From positions 1-61,294 of the forward strand of contig JANYKR010000085.1 in the NCBI GenBank assembly GCA_025358155.1: a stretch of DNA of 61,294 nucleotides, read 5' to 3'. The stretch is from Betaproteobacteria bacterium (lineage in GTDB: Bacteria > Pseudomonadota > Gammaproteobacteria > Burkholderiales > Burkholderiaceae_C). The position numbers and the translations under genes are program-made. The notes beneath the pieces are model-generated. The model was given only the letters and a program-made list of their open reading frames with translations. It was not told the DNA's origin and did no database searches. Below, one piece after another: positions 17,202 to 26,149 of the stretch. Every line of letters begins with the position of its first letter. The first letter of the stretch is position 1.

Positions 17202-18842
17202 TCAAACCGCCGGCCGAGGCTCCAGCGCTTGCAGTCGCGCGGCCAATTCCTTGACGGCGTTGATCAGCACCGGAATCAAGCCGTCGTAGGCAATGCCCAG
17301 ACGGCTGTCTTCGCCCATGTGGGCGTCGAACACCACCTGGTCGATGACCGACTGCACGTCCTGGGCGATCAGGCCAATGGACTTCTTGGCGTTGTCCGTG
17401 GCCTTCCAGTTGAATGCGACCGGCTCCAGGCGAAGCACCTCAGCCAATCCGAGTTGCAAGGGTTCGATGTCGCGCTTGGCGTTGCGATCAGAGGTCAGCA
17501 CCACCCTGCCCTGCACCTGCAGCGTGTCCCAGACCCCAACCACACGCCCCGCCGGTGTGCCAGTGCTGCGGCCCAACACCATCAGGCAGTTGTAGTTGGC
17601 CGCGTTCTCGATCCCCGCCCAGCCCGCCGTATTGCCAATGCCGCTGTGGTTGTGGTCAGTTTTGGTGAAGTAGATGTCGCTGTTGCCGGCGTAGATGCCG
17701 CCGCGCACGTCCAGCGTGGATTGCGGGCTGTCGGTGCCCATGCCGACACGGCCCGCACCGTCAAGCACCAGATCGGTGTAGGTCCAGGGCTCCCGGATGA
17801 AATACATCTTGTTCGAGTTGACGTGGATCGCCCAGTCGTTGTTGTCGGTGTCGATGAAGTCGATTTGCGGCGAGCCGCTCTTGAGCGTCAAGGTGCCCGC
17901 CCCCGAGAGCTTGGAGTCGGGGTCTTTGGTGTTGCCGATGCTGCGGATGGCGCCGTTCACATCCAGTCGGAAATAGGGCTCGCGCGTGCCGACCCCGACA
18001 TTGCCCGAAGCCATCAGCGCGATGTGGTCATCGCCGTCGTTGCTGATGCCCAACTCCAGTGTGCAGGACTCGCCGCCCCGCGTGAAGTAGCGCAGCCAGG
18101 CGTTGTCGCCGCCACCGCCAGCGGCATCGCTGGGCCAGTTGATACCGGCGCCAGCGCCGTCGCCAAAGCTGGGCATGATCGCGCCACCCCGCACCTCCAG
18201 CTTGGCGCGTGGTGCATCGGTGCCCATACCGATGTTGCCGGCGCCGTCGAGCACCAAGTCGGTGTCCACCCAGGGCTCGCGGACGAAGCGCAGCTTGTTG
18301 GCGTTGACCTGGATCGCCCAGTCCAGGTGGTCCGAATCCAGAAAGTCGAGCTGCGGCATGTTGCCCTTCAGCACCAGGTTGCCGCCAGTGCTGAGCCGCG
18401 AGTCGGGGTCTTTGCCGGCGTTGCTGTTGGCCGTGAAGCGCACCACACCCACCACGTCCAGTTGCACCGCTGGCTTGACCGTGCCCACGCCCAACCGGCC
18501 GCTGGCCTGGTCAATGAACAGCCGGCTGACACCGTTGGCGTCACCAATGCTGAAGCCGGCGTTGGCGCTGGCCGGGTCGGCAGGGTTGGCGCGCGGGTTC
18601 AACGCCAGCGCCCAGGCGGGTGCCAGGTCGTTGAAGTTGCGGTACAGGTTGAGCAGCTTCTTCTGGCTGGCGTCATCGCCATCGGCCTGCAGCGAGAGCG
18701 GCTCACCGGGCAGCTTGGCGATGCCGTCCTCACGCTGGTTGAGGCCCGCGTTGATCAGGTCCTCGAAGTTGCTGGCGGTGGGCACCGCGTTCTTGACGAA
18801 GTAGGACTTGAGGGTGTCGCGGCCGGTCTTGTCGATCTTCAT
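17202..18842 (-). CDS. eCIS tail fibre with C-terminal S74 intramolecular chaperone
   Basis: This 546-residue trimeric-fibre-type protein starts MKIDKTGRDT at 18842, with AGGAG seven bases upstream. The shaft has four copies of G-(V/M)-G-T-x-x-P-x-x-x-L-(D/E)-V (near residues 118, 204, 283 and 366) and an 84-residue duplicated block. The C-terminal 96 residues are a peptidase S74 chaperone domain: SDRNAKRDIEPL, with Ser451 and the following Lys as the expected self-cleavage pair, then IGLIAQDVQ and a helical tail. In phage tailspikes this domain trimerises the fibre and then cuts itself off. Lying between gpJ-like and Afp12-like genes, it is the best candidate receptor-binding fibre of the particle. 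Confidence 0.88.
   Translation of the reverse strand: MKIDKTGRDTLKSYFVKNAVPTASNFEDLINAGLNQREDGIAKLPGEPLSLQADGDDASQKKLLNLYRNFNDLAPAWALALNPRANPADPASANAGFSIGDANGVSRLFIDQASGRLGVGTVKPAVQLDVVGVVRFTANSNAGKDPDSRLSTGGNLVLKGNMPQLDFLDSDHLDWAIQVNANKLRFVREPWVDTDLVLDGAGNIGMGTDAPRAKLEVRGGAIMPSFGDGAGAGINWPSDAAGGGGDNAWLRYFTRGGESCTLELGISNDGDDHIALMASGNVGVGTREPYFRLDVNGAIRSIGNTKDPDSKLSGAGTLTLKSGSPQIDFIDTDNNDWAIHVNSNKMYFIREPWTYTDLVLDGAGRVGMGTDSPQSTLDVRGGIYAGNSDIYFTKTDHNHSGIGNTAGWAGIENAANYNCLMVLGRSTGTPAGRVVGVWDTLQVQGRVVLTSDRNAKRDIEPLQLGLAEVLRLEPVAFNWKATDNAKKSIGLIAQDVQSVIDQVVFDAHMGEDSRLGIAYDGLIPVLINAVKELAARLQALEPRPAV
17697..17951 (-). repeat. Fibre duplication, copy 2
   Basis: Residues 298-382 of the fibre. They share KDPDSKL, DWAIHVNSNK, IREPW, TDLVLDGAG and GMGTDSP with copy 1 at 18183-18434. 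About 60 percent identity by eye. Confidence 0.85.
18183..18434 (-). repeat. Fibre duplication, copy 1
   Basis: Residues 137-220 of the fibre. They carry KDPDSRL, DWAIQVNANK, VREPW, TDLVLDGAG and GMGTDAP in the same order and spacing as copy 2. Confidence 0.85.
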
Positions 18843-18927
18843 GGCGGGCTCTCCTGATGAAGCTGGGGAATCTGGGGGCTTGGGCAAGGGCAGTGACAGT
18901 GGCCGAACTGGGGCTGAATTTGCGGCG

Positions 18928-21900
18928 CTAGGAGACGATGAAGTCGAGTTCGAGCTTCATGTAGTTGATGCCGGCAAAACCTTCGACGCGGTAGTCGGCC
19001 TGCGCGATGACGTCAAACTCATGCTGGCGGGCGGCCACCAGCACACCGTCGGGGCGGCCGGCGCTGGCGTGGTAATCAATGGCTTCGGGGACCAGCACGT
19101 CGCGACCTTCCCGGGTGGTGAACAAGCGCAACTCAGCGATGTAGTCGACATAGTCGCGCTCGTCGATGAAGTCGATGATGCTGTTGGCGTAGATCGCACC
19201 GCCCAGGTCCAGGTCGGCACCCTCGTCGTAGGCCCAGGGCGACAGGAAGCGGTTGAGTTCGTCGTTCAGGCGCTGGCGGCAAAAGCCCTCGTCCTGGCCC
19301 GGCATGAAACGCACGCCGCAGCGGATCTTGAGCGGCACAAAAAAAGCATTGCGCACCCGCAGCAGGGCAAACGCCGGCGTCTTGTCTGCCAGGTAGGCCT
19401 CGATGTCGCGCACCACATCGGCCGGCAGCTTGGGCTCGAACGGGTCGAACGGAAAGTGGTGGCTGATGTTGGGCACCACGATCAAATCGATCTGCCCCGG
19501 CGCGCTCTCGGCCCCCGGCCGCAGACACTTGGCTTTGTGCAGCTGCGGGAATTTCTCGAGCACCAGGCGTTCGTAGTCCCAGGGCGTGAGGGCGCGCTGC
19601 TTGTGGCGCAGCCGCTCGGAGACCCGCAAGTTGAAATCAATGGCTTGCTCGGCGGGCTTGCCACCAAACGAGCTGTAGGGCTGCTTGATTTTGGCCACGC
19701 CGGGCTGCAAGGTGGCCAGGGCCGTGATGCTGCCCGGCGGCAGAGGCTGGGCCAGGTGGTCGGCTGCGTTGCCCTGGTCGGTGAAGCAGGCCCGTACCGC
19801 GTTGGGATGCACCGCCACCATGTCACAGACCCCGGTGCTGGCGCGCGGCATGCTCGCTCGCAGCCAGTACAGGCCTGCCGAATCGATACCTCCCTGGGCC
19901 CGCCCCTGGGCACCTGGCAGCAGGGTGCTGGGCGCCACCGGACGCAATGCCAACCGCAGCAGGCCGGAATTGATCAGGCCTCGGGTGCTGTCTTCGAGCA
20001 AGGCGCCGTCGTGCAACTCGACCCAGCGGTCACCGTCGAGACAGCTCCAGGTGACGGGGCCGGGCGCGACATCGGGGTCGGCGCTGCCCTCGGCCACCTG
20101 CAGCAGTAGCGACAGCGTGAGCGGTGCAACCAGGTTGGCCAGGCCGATGCAGAGCGCAGCTTCGTCGTTGTAGGCCGGCAGCAGCGGCAGCGCATCCGGG
20201 CGCGGCGGGCTCTGACCTGCCAGGACCTTGGGCAGATCGAGTGCGGCTGCGGCGGGTGCGCTGCCAAAGGGGTGCAGATGCAGCAGGCGCAGGCCGGCGG
20301 CCTGGCCCGCTTGAGGCAGGTCGGCCAGGGCGACCTCGAGCGAGCTGCTGTAGTCGATGGCCAGGCTCTTGAGCTTGGGCGTGTAGGGTGGGTTGAGCAA
20401 AAACTGGGTAGGCGTGGGCTTGCCGCCGCCGGCGACAAAGCTGGCCATGGCCATGGCGTTTTGCAGGGCCAGGGTGGGGTAGACCGGATGCCGGAAGTCG
20501 CCGGCCAGCTCCCAAACCAGGGCCCGGGTCCAAAGGCCCACGTCGCCCACAGCCGCGCGGGGGGCGGCAGGTGCACCCGGATCGGCCGGCAGAAGCACAG
20601 TCCGGCTGACGCCGGCGCTGGTGTCGATGTCGAAAAATGGCATCAATGCAACGGCCGGCGCAAACAGGCTGCCGTCCTTGAAGCCTACCCGGGCGGTGAA
20701 GCTGGTGCCGTCCAGCGGGCCGGGGTAGTTGAGGTAGTGCGCCTTGAAGTCAGCCGGTGCGCCCATCCACCGAAACCGCAAGACCAGGCTGTCGAGGGCC
20801 TTGGCCACCAGCTCAGGGTGGCCGATCAGCAGCCGGGCCCCGGAGGCGGGCTGGGCGCCAAAGGGCTCGAAGGGCTTTTTGGCATCCAGCACCGCCTGGT
20901 CGCTGCGCAGCGCCAGGCTGACCAGGCCGACCACGCCCACTTGCAGCGCCAGCCGCGCCACCCGAACCTTGTGCAGCTCGGGGTAGGCGGTGCACCAGGC
21001 GCGCTCGGCCGCACGCCAGGTCGGGCGCAGCATCAGGCGCAGCACCGGTGCAGCGGCGACCAGGCCGTGCAAGGCCAGGCTGGGCGACTCGATCGCGGGT
21101 TGTTTTTCGTCCAGGCGCAGCGTCAGCCGCAACAGGCGCAAGCCGCTGGTGTCGGTGCCGGCAACGGCCGGGTAACCGGCCATGTCGGCGCCGGTCCAGC
21201 TGATCTCGCAAGCCGGCTCGACCCAGCCCTTGGCGCCGCTGATCTGCACCACAAACGGGTTGACGCTGGCGCGCAGCGCCGTGTCGGGTGCTTCGGGCGC
21301 AAACAGGCGGCGCAGGCGTGCGGCGTCAAACCCGCTGTCCAGGCAACCAAGCCGCAGTTCCACCGTGCGAACGCCTTCGGCCAGTGCCAGCAACGGGCTG
21401 GCCAGTGCCCAGCCGAGCAGCGCGGGTGGCATGGTGTCGATCACGCTGCCGGCTGCGGCGCTGCCAAAGGTCTTCCAGCGCGGGGTCTCGCCCTCGGCTA
21501 CCGAAGGCGCCAGCACGGCGCTGGCGTCGGCTGCGGCATAGAGGTGGCGCCACACCACTTGCTGCGCCGCCGGCATCACAAAGGCTTGGCGGTTGCGCTG
21601 GGCCAGCTCAAGCGCGGTCGCCACACGCGGCCAGTCGATGGCATCGGCCGAAGGCGTGGGCGCCAGATTGATCGCGGTGAGGTACTGCGCGTCGGCGGCG
21701 TTGAGCTGCAGGCCGGCCAGGGCAACCAGCGCCTCTGACAAATCCGGCAGTTCGAGCGCACGGCCCAGCACCAGCCGCAGCATGGCCGTCAGTGCCGTGC
21801 GTGCGTCACGGGCAGCTGTGCCGGCCTGAGCGGCAGCGAGCAGCGCGTCGCGCCGCAAGCGGACCACCTGAGCCTCATGGGCCTGGGCGCACAAGGCGTA

Positions 21901-23415
21901 GACCTTGTCCCAGCTGCGGCCATCAACCTCGCCCAGCGCGGCGCGGCGGCCCATGCCCATCAGGTAGTCGATCTGCTCGGCCGAGAGGCAGAACCAGCGC
22001 TCGATCGCCACAAAGCCGGCCTGGAAGGCCTCCAGCCCCTCGGCCGGCTTGAAACCCAGCGCCGCCAGCAGCAGCGCCTCGACGTCGCGCAACTGACGTT
22101 GCGCATCGGGCAGCAAGGCGTCAGGGTTGCCTGACTTGAGCCGCAGTGCGCGCTCGACCAGACCGCCGATGCGGGACCAATCGGCGTCGATCTCGGCCTT
22201 GGTGGCCATCAACTCGCGAAAGTCTGCCAACGCCGGAAAGTACAGCTTGCCCTTGACGAAGGCCTGCACATTGGGCTGGTCATCCAGCACCGCATAGGCC
22301 TGCTCAGCGCTCTTGACCTCGGGCAAGCCGTCGTAGTAGCGGGCGTACTGGGCGGCGTCCAGACCGAGTGCCTGGCGCAGATTGGCGACGAAGTCGTCGG
22401 CCTTGAGGGGCACCAGCGTGAACCGCGGATTGGCGCTGCGCAGCTTGCCGGCGCCCTCGATCAATTGGTTGACGCGCGCCCACTGCGGCCCGTCCTTGGC
22501 GCGGCGCCTGGCGCGCAGCACGATCAGGCTGCGGTAGTCGTCCAGCAGCGGCATGAACAACTCCAGCGCCACGCGGCGAAGTCGGTCGTGCGCCGCCAGC
22601 AAGTGCTCGAAGCCGATCGCGGTGGGCGGGGGTACCGCCGGCGCGGGTATGGCGACTGCGTTGGGCGCACCTGCCCAGATCGGCAGCGCCAGCGCGCCAC
22701 CCGGGTCGGGCTGGCCCAGCGCAATGCGCAGCATGAAAGTGAAAGCCTCGGCCCGGGTGCCGCTGACGAGGTACTGCAAAGACGCCTCACGCAAGCCGGT
22801 CAGGCGGACATCGGTGCGCACCGACAGCAGCGACGCAACCTTGACCGGGTGCAACACCAGCGACTGCTCGGTGCGGTAGGCCAGGTCCAGGCCCGCACTG
22901 TCGGTACCGGCCTGCAGCACGGTGCCGGCGGGCAACTCGACGGCCGCAGCGCCTGTCGCGGGCTCGACCAGCACGTGCACCCGGTCCGGCACTGCCGCTT
23001 TGCGCGACATGCGCAGCACGCGGGCAAAGTAGTGGTCCAGGTGGCGACGGCCAAAGTCATTGAGCTGCGCCCGGGCCTGGCCCAACAGTTCGACAAAAGC
23101 CAGCAGCAAGGCCACATGCGGACGCGCATAAACCGCCGCCCGCTCCGGCGCAAGGCGGGCCGGATCGGCCAGCGCCTGCACCGCCTCGACCAGCAGCGCG
23201 GGCTCGGGCAGCAGTTGACGCCAGTCACCGGCCGGGACACCCTGCGCATCCACGTACTTCAGCTCGCGCGCCAAGGTCTGGGCAAAAGCCAGCAGGTCTT
23301 GCGTGTTGCGCTCATCCAGCGGCGCACTGGCCGGGTCAAGCGCCCACCAGCGGCGGGCGGCCTGACTGGTGCCGGAGGTGCCGGTGTTGGCAACAGAGCT
23401 GCCGGGATCACTCAT
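18928..23415 (-). CDS. eCIS baseplate J-like wedge protein (Afp11-like)
   Basis: This 1495-residue protein is the largest structural gene of the locus. Residues 1-190 contain the FVELLGQARAQLNDFGRRHL and VELPAGTVLQAG segments usual for the baseplate J-like protein of contractile injection systems. The C-terminal 250 residues (RHKQRALTPWDYERLVLEKF, then FVPLKIRCGVRF and YANSIIDFIDERDYVDYI) are the conserved gpJ/gp47 end. It would form the baseplate wedges that trigger sheath contraction. The central 900 residues are beta-rich and less conserved. It follows the PAAR-like gene by four bases. The 85 bases between it and the fibre gene carry only the fibre ribosome-binding site. Confidence 0.9.
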   Translation of the reverse strand: MSDPGSSVANTGTSGTSQAARRWWALDPASAPLDERNTQDLLAFAQTLARELKYVDAQGVPAGDWRQLLPEPALLVEAVQALADPARLAPERAAVYARPHVALLLAFVELLGQARAQLNDFGRRHLDHYFARVLRMSRKAAVPDRVHVLVEPATGAAAVELPAGTVLQAGTDSAGLDLAYRTEQSLVLHPVKVASLLSVRTDVRLTGLREASLQYLVSGTRAEAFTFMLRIALGQPDPGGALALPIWAGAPNAVAIPAPAVPPPTAIGFEHLLAAHDRLRRVALELFMPLLDDYRSLIVLRARRRAKDGPQWARVNQLIEGAGKLRSANPRFTLVPLKADDFVANLRQALGLDAAQYARYYDGLPEVKSAEQAYAVLDDQPNVQAFVKGKLYFPALADFRELMATKAEIDADWSRIGGLVERALRLKSGNPDALLPDAQRQLRDVEALLLAALGFKPAEGLEAFQAGFVAIERWFCLSAEQIDYLMGMGRRAALGEVDGRSWDKVYALCAQAHEAQVVRLRRDALLAAAQAGTAARDARTALTAMLRLVLGRALELPDLSEALVALAGLQLNAADAQYLTAINLAPTPSADAIDWPRVATALELAQRNRQAFVMPAAQQVVWRHLYAAADASAVLAPSVAEGETPRWKTFGSAAAGSVIDTMPPALLGWALASPLLALAEGVRTVELRLGCLDSGFDAARLRRLFAPEAPDTALRASVNPFVVQISGAKGWVEPACEISWTGADMAGYPAVAGTDTSGLRLLRLTLRLDEKQPAIESPSLALHGLVAAAPVLRLMLRPTWRAAERAWCTAYPELHKVRVARLALQVGVVGLVSLALRSDQAVLDAKKPFEPFGAQPASGARLLIGHPELVAKALDSLVLRFRWMGAPADFKAHYLNYPGPLDGTSFTARVGFKDGSLFAPAVALMPFFDIDTSAGVSRTVLLPADPGAPAAPRAAVGDVGLWTRALVWELAGDFRHPVYPTLALQNAMAMASFVAGGGKPTPTQFLLNPPYTPKLKSLAIDYSSSLEVALADLPQAGQAAGLRLLHLHPFGSAPAAAALDLPKVLAGQSPPRPDALPLLPAYNDEAALCIGLANLVAPLTLSLLLQVAEGSADPDVAPGPVTWSCLDGDRWVELHDGALLEDSTRGLINSGLLRLALRPVAPSTLLPGAQGRAQGGIDSAGLYWLRASMPRASTGVCDMVAVHPNAVRACFTDQGNAADHLAQPLPPGSITALATLQPGVAKIKQPYSSFGGKPAEQAIDFNLRVSERLRHKQRALTPWDYERLVLEKFPQLHKAKCLRPGAESAPGQIDLIVVPNISHHFPFDPFEPKLPADVVRDIEAYLADKTPAFALLRVRNAFFVPLKIRCGVRFMPGQDEGFCRQRLNDELNRFLSPWAYDEGADLDLGGAIYANSIIDFIDERDYVDYIAELRLFTTREGRDVLVPEAIDYHASAGRPDGVLVAARQHEFDVIAQADYRVEGFAGINYMKLELDFIVS

Positions 23416-23419
23416 GGCA

Positions 23420-23851
23420 TCAGGTACCGGTGACCGTCTGGTTGGCAGGGATGAACTGGCCCTGCCCGCTGTAGCTGGGGCTGCCGTCGGGCACCGGCGG
23501 TCCGGGTGGCGCGGGCTGCTGGGCCGGCGATTGCACCTCGAACTTGGCGGTGAAATTGCCGCCTTTGAGCAGTATCAGCTTGCCGTCCACGTTGGAATGG
23601 CTGGCCTTTTGGTCACCCGCGAGGCTGTCGATCTTGAGCGTGCCGACGCCGGGAATCACAAAGGGCGGCGCCACGTAGGTGCAACCCGGCACTTGAACCT
23701 GCTTCTCGTCGCCGTCAACGCAGATCTTCTTGCCGCCAATCGTGGCCGGGCCGGTGGCTTTGAGCTGGCCCGGCTGCACCAGCACGGTGGCCGCGCCAAA
23801 GCTGGGCATGAACATCACCAGGTCGGTATCGATCAGGATCAGGTCACTCAT
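23420..23851 (-). CDS. PAAR-like spike-tip protein (Afp10-like)
   Basis: This 143-residue protein is rich in glycine and beta-strands. The core ATVLVQPGQLKATG, GGKKICVDGDEKQV and PGCTYVAPPF has two cysteines (44 and 57) that could take part in metal binding as in PAAR cones, though the exact zinc ligands are not evident. The C-terminal 35 residues are Pro/Gln/Ser-rich. Its place between gp25-like and gpJ-like genes is the Afp10 position, where a PAAR-like tip caps the VgrG-like spike. The family call rests partly on position. It is separated by six bases from the gp25 gene. Confidence 0.65.
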   Translation of the reverse strand: MSDLILIDTDLVMFMPSFGAATVLVQPGQLKATGPATIGGKKICVDGDEKQVQVPGCTYVAPPFVIPGVGTLKIDSLAGDQKASHSNVDGKLILLKGGNFTAKFEVQSPAQQPAPPGPPVPDGSPSYSGQGQFIPANQTVTGT

Positions 23852-23857
23852 GACGGG

Positions 23858-24271
23858 TCATGGCGAGCTTGCCGCTTCACGCAGGTAAAACGGATACACC
23901 AGGTTGTAGCGGCTGTTGGTGGCGCGTACCTGGTAGTCGATCTCGATCAGCAACAAGCCCTCGCTTGCGCGTTCGTCCGACACCTCGACGCCATTGAGCA
24001 ACACCCGGGGCTCGTGGTTGAGGATGGCATCGCTGACCAGATCTCGCACCTGCCCGACCAGCGACGGGCTGATCTCCTCGAACAAGAACTCAGCCAGATC
24101 ACAGCCGAAGTCAGGCACCATCACCCGCTCACCGCGCCGGGTGGCCAGCAGCAGGCACAGGCTTTGCTCGATATCGTCCTCACCGGCGACGGTCTGGACC
24201 TGCGCCCCACCCGCCGTGAAGGCGGGTGGAAAGCTCCAGCCCCGGCCCAGGAAGTTGCTGTCCTCGGTCAT
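23858..24271 (-). CDS. GPW/gp25 baseplate protein (Afp9-like)
   Basis: This 137-residue gp25-type protein shows the family core EDDIEQSLCLLLATRRGERV, then the MVPDFGCDLAEFLFE loop and a terminal pair of strands (LLLIEIDYQVRATNSRYNLV). gp25-like subunits join the baseplate wedge to the first sheath ring and nucleate sheath assembly. Length and motifs are normal. It is tightly packed, seven bases after the upstream small gene and six before the PAAR-like gene, consistent with one structural operon. Confidence 0.93.
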   Translation of the reverse strand: MTEDSNFLGRGWSFPPAFTAGGAQVQTVAGEDDIEQSLCLLLATRRGERVMVPDFGCDLAEFLFEEISPSLVGQVRDLVSDAILNHEPRVLLNGVEVSDERASEGLLLIEIDYQVRATNSRYNLVYPFYLREAASSP

Positions 24272-24278
24272 TGCGGGC

Positions 24279-24500
24279 TCAGCCCGGGTTGGCCGCTACG
24301 GCCGCAGGGGCAGCCGCCTTGAGTTGCTCGGCGGCCTGGCCCTGGATGCGTGCGACCAGGCCAAAGACACGCGCAAACGGCAGCGCGCCGATGCCCTCGA
24401 GGATCAAATTGATATCGTCCAAGGTCAGTTGCAGGCTGATCCCGGGCGCAGAGCCTGGGTTGGAAGGGGGGCTGTTGCTCATGGGGGTTCTCGGGTTCAT
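24279..24500 (-). CDS. Small conserved-type eCIS protein, function unknown
   Basis: This is a 73-residue protein with a Pro/Ser-rich first 20 residues, then a single amphipathic helical region containing LTLDDINLILEGIGALPFAR and VFGLVARIQGQA. The ATG at 24500 overlaps the VgrG-like stop (ATGA); a second in-frame ATG at 24482 could be the real start. I do not recognise a named domain, although small proteins with an INLILE-LPF helix are familiar in tail-like clusters. Its position between spike and gp25 genes suggests a baseplate or hub accessory. Confidence 0.65.
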   Translation of the reverse strand: MNPRTPMSNSPPSNPGSAPGISLQLTLDDINLILEGIGALPFARVFGLVARIQGQAAEQLKAAAPAAVAANPG

Positions 24501-26149
24501 TGGAGGTCGATCTTGCCGCCTTTGATCTCGACCTTGCCGCCCGCATCGACCTTGAAGTCTTTGTCGGTCTTGAAGGTGATGCCTTGGGCGTCCACGGTCA
24601 GCGTGTTGCCATCGGGGTCTGAGATCTTGATCAGCTTGTCGTCGTCGTCGAGCAAGATTTCGCGCTTGCCCTTGGTGCGCAGGAACAGCTTGGGGTTGGT
24701 ACCGTCGATGAAACCGATCTCACAGCCGCTCTTGGTAAAAAAACCCCGGGTCAGGTTCTTGGCTTCGGGCTTGTCATAGGGTGCGGGCGGCATCTGCTTG
24801 GCTGAAAACAGACTGCCCAACACCACCGGGGCGCGCGGGTCGTCGTTGAAGAACCCGACCGCCACTTCGTCGCCCACCTCGGGCCAGAACACCATGCCGC
24901 GGGCAGCGCCAGCGTCGGGCGAGGCCCAGCGGGCCCAGACCTTGCCAGCATCCTGGCCCAGCGCGGGCAGTTGGAGCTGCACGCGCAATGCCTGATCGGG
25001 GTCATCCGCTATCGCCACCACAATGCCGATCTGCAGGCCACTGACGGCCGGCAGCAGTGCGCCTGCAGGCGCGACTGAGGGCGCGTCGCCGGCGATCAGG
25101 CTGGCCGGGTCGAGGCCCAATTGCAGGTCAGTGCGCCACTCGCCGGCCTCGATTCGGTGCGCCACGCCGCTGACCAGGGCCTGGCCATTGAAGCGCTGAC
25201 CCATGCCGCTGATCTCGACCACATCGAGCAGCGCCGCAGTACCTGTGCCCTGCAGGCTGACCCGCCCGCGCAGCATGGCCAGGCGCGACTGGGTCAATTG
25301 GCCGTCCGCCCAGCCCTTGAGCTCGGGGGCCTCAAACGCCGCGCCGTTGTGCAGGATGCGCTTGGCCAGCCCCAAGGCGCTGGCCGCTGCTGCGCCCTTG
25401 AGCGTGCCCTGCTCGGGTTCGGCCTGGGCCACCGCGCTGGCGGACAGCATGGCCTGGGTGCCGGGGTCCCAGCCCAGCGTGTCGAGCCCGGTCACTTGCT
25501 CCTGACCGTCCACCTCGAAATCCCAGTCAAACACCTCAGACAGGCCAAATTCGACCTTGAGCCTGGACGCAGCATCGAGCGAGGGCGCTCGCACCGACAC
25601 CGTGCCATCGTGCACCACCACCTGCAGCCCCAGGGCCTGGGCCCGGGTCAGCATGAAGTCCCAGTCGGTGCTCTGGTACTGGACCAGGCTTTTGTGGGTG
25701 TAGCTGGTGGCATCGATCGTGCCCGCTCTCAGGCCGGCATCGCCGATCAGGCGTTTGAAAGCGTCCGAGTCGGTCATGTCCTGGCGGACCGTACTCTTGC
25801 GCCCGCGGGTCAGCTTGATCGCCTTGTCCTTGAGCTCGACATGCAGCAGGCAGCCGGTATTGCGCGCCTCCAGGGCGTGGCGCACCACGAGGCCTTTGAA
25901 GAGCGAAATGTCGCGGCCCGAAGCGTCGCTGTTGCCCTCCCAGCGCGCCTTGATCTCGATCTCGGCACCGGGTGCAAAGGTGCTGCTGTCGCTGAGCGGA
26001 AAGTTGCGATTGGGCACGTCGCCATCGAGAAAGCTCAGGCGTGCCGAAGGCACCTTGTTGAGCGCACGGTGCGTCTGCACCGCCAGGACCTGAATCTCCG
26101 GACTGATCGGGCTGCCATTGCTGCTGATGCTCAAGGTCAGCACGGTCAC
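24497..26149 (-). CDS. VgrG-like spike protein (Afp8-like)
   Basis: This 550-residue spike combines a gp27-like hub (residues about 1-370, with the QYQSTDWDFMLTRAQALGLQ segment typical of VgrG/gpD) with a gp5-like OB-fold domain (VWARWASPDAGAARGMVFWP, then GDEVAVGFFNDDPRAPVVLG) and a C-terminal beta-helix (DDDDKLIKISDPDGNTLTVD). It would form the trimeric needle below the tube. There is no effector extension after the beta-helix, so cargo is not fused here. The start is GTG, overlapping the LysM gene stop by four bases, and the downstream gene overlaps it in turn. Confidence 0.93.
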   Translation of the reverse strand: MTVLTLSISSNGSPISPEIQVLAVQTHRALNKVPSARLSFLDGDVPNRNFPLSDSSTFAPGAEIEIKARWEGNSDASGRDISLFKGLVVRHALEARNTGCLLHVELKDKAIKLTRGRKSTVRQDMTDSDAFKRLIGDAGLRAGTIDATSYTHKSLVQYQSTDWDFMLTRAQALGLQVVVHDGTVSVRAPSLDAASRLKVEFGLSEVFDWDFEVDGQEQVTGLDTLGWDPGTQAMLSASAVAQAEPEQGTLKGAAAASALGLAKRILHNGAAFEAPELKGWADGQLTQSRLAMLRGRVSLQGTGTAALLDVVEISGMGQRFNGQALVSGVAHRIEAGEWRTDLQLGLDPASLIAGDAPSVAPAGALLPAVSGLQIGIVVAIADDPDQALRVQLQLPALGQDAGKVWARWASPDAGAARGMVFWPEVGDEVAVGFFNDDPRAPVVLGSLFSAKQMPPAPYDKPEAKNLTRGFFTKSGCEIGFIDGTNPKLFLRTKGKREILLDDDDKLIKISDPDGNTLTVDAQGITFKTDKDFKVDAGGKVEIKGGKIDLQ

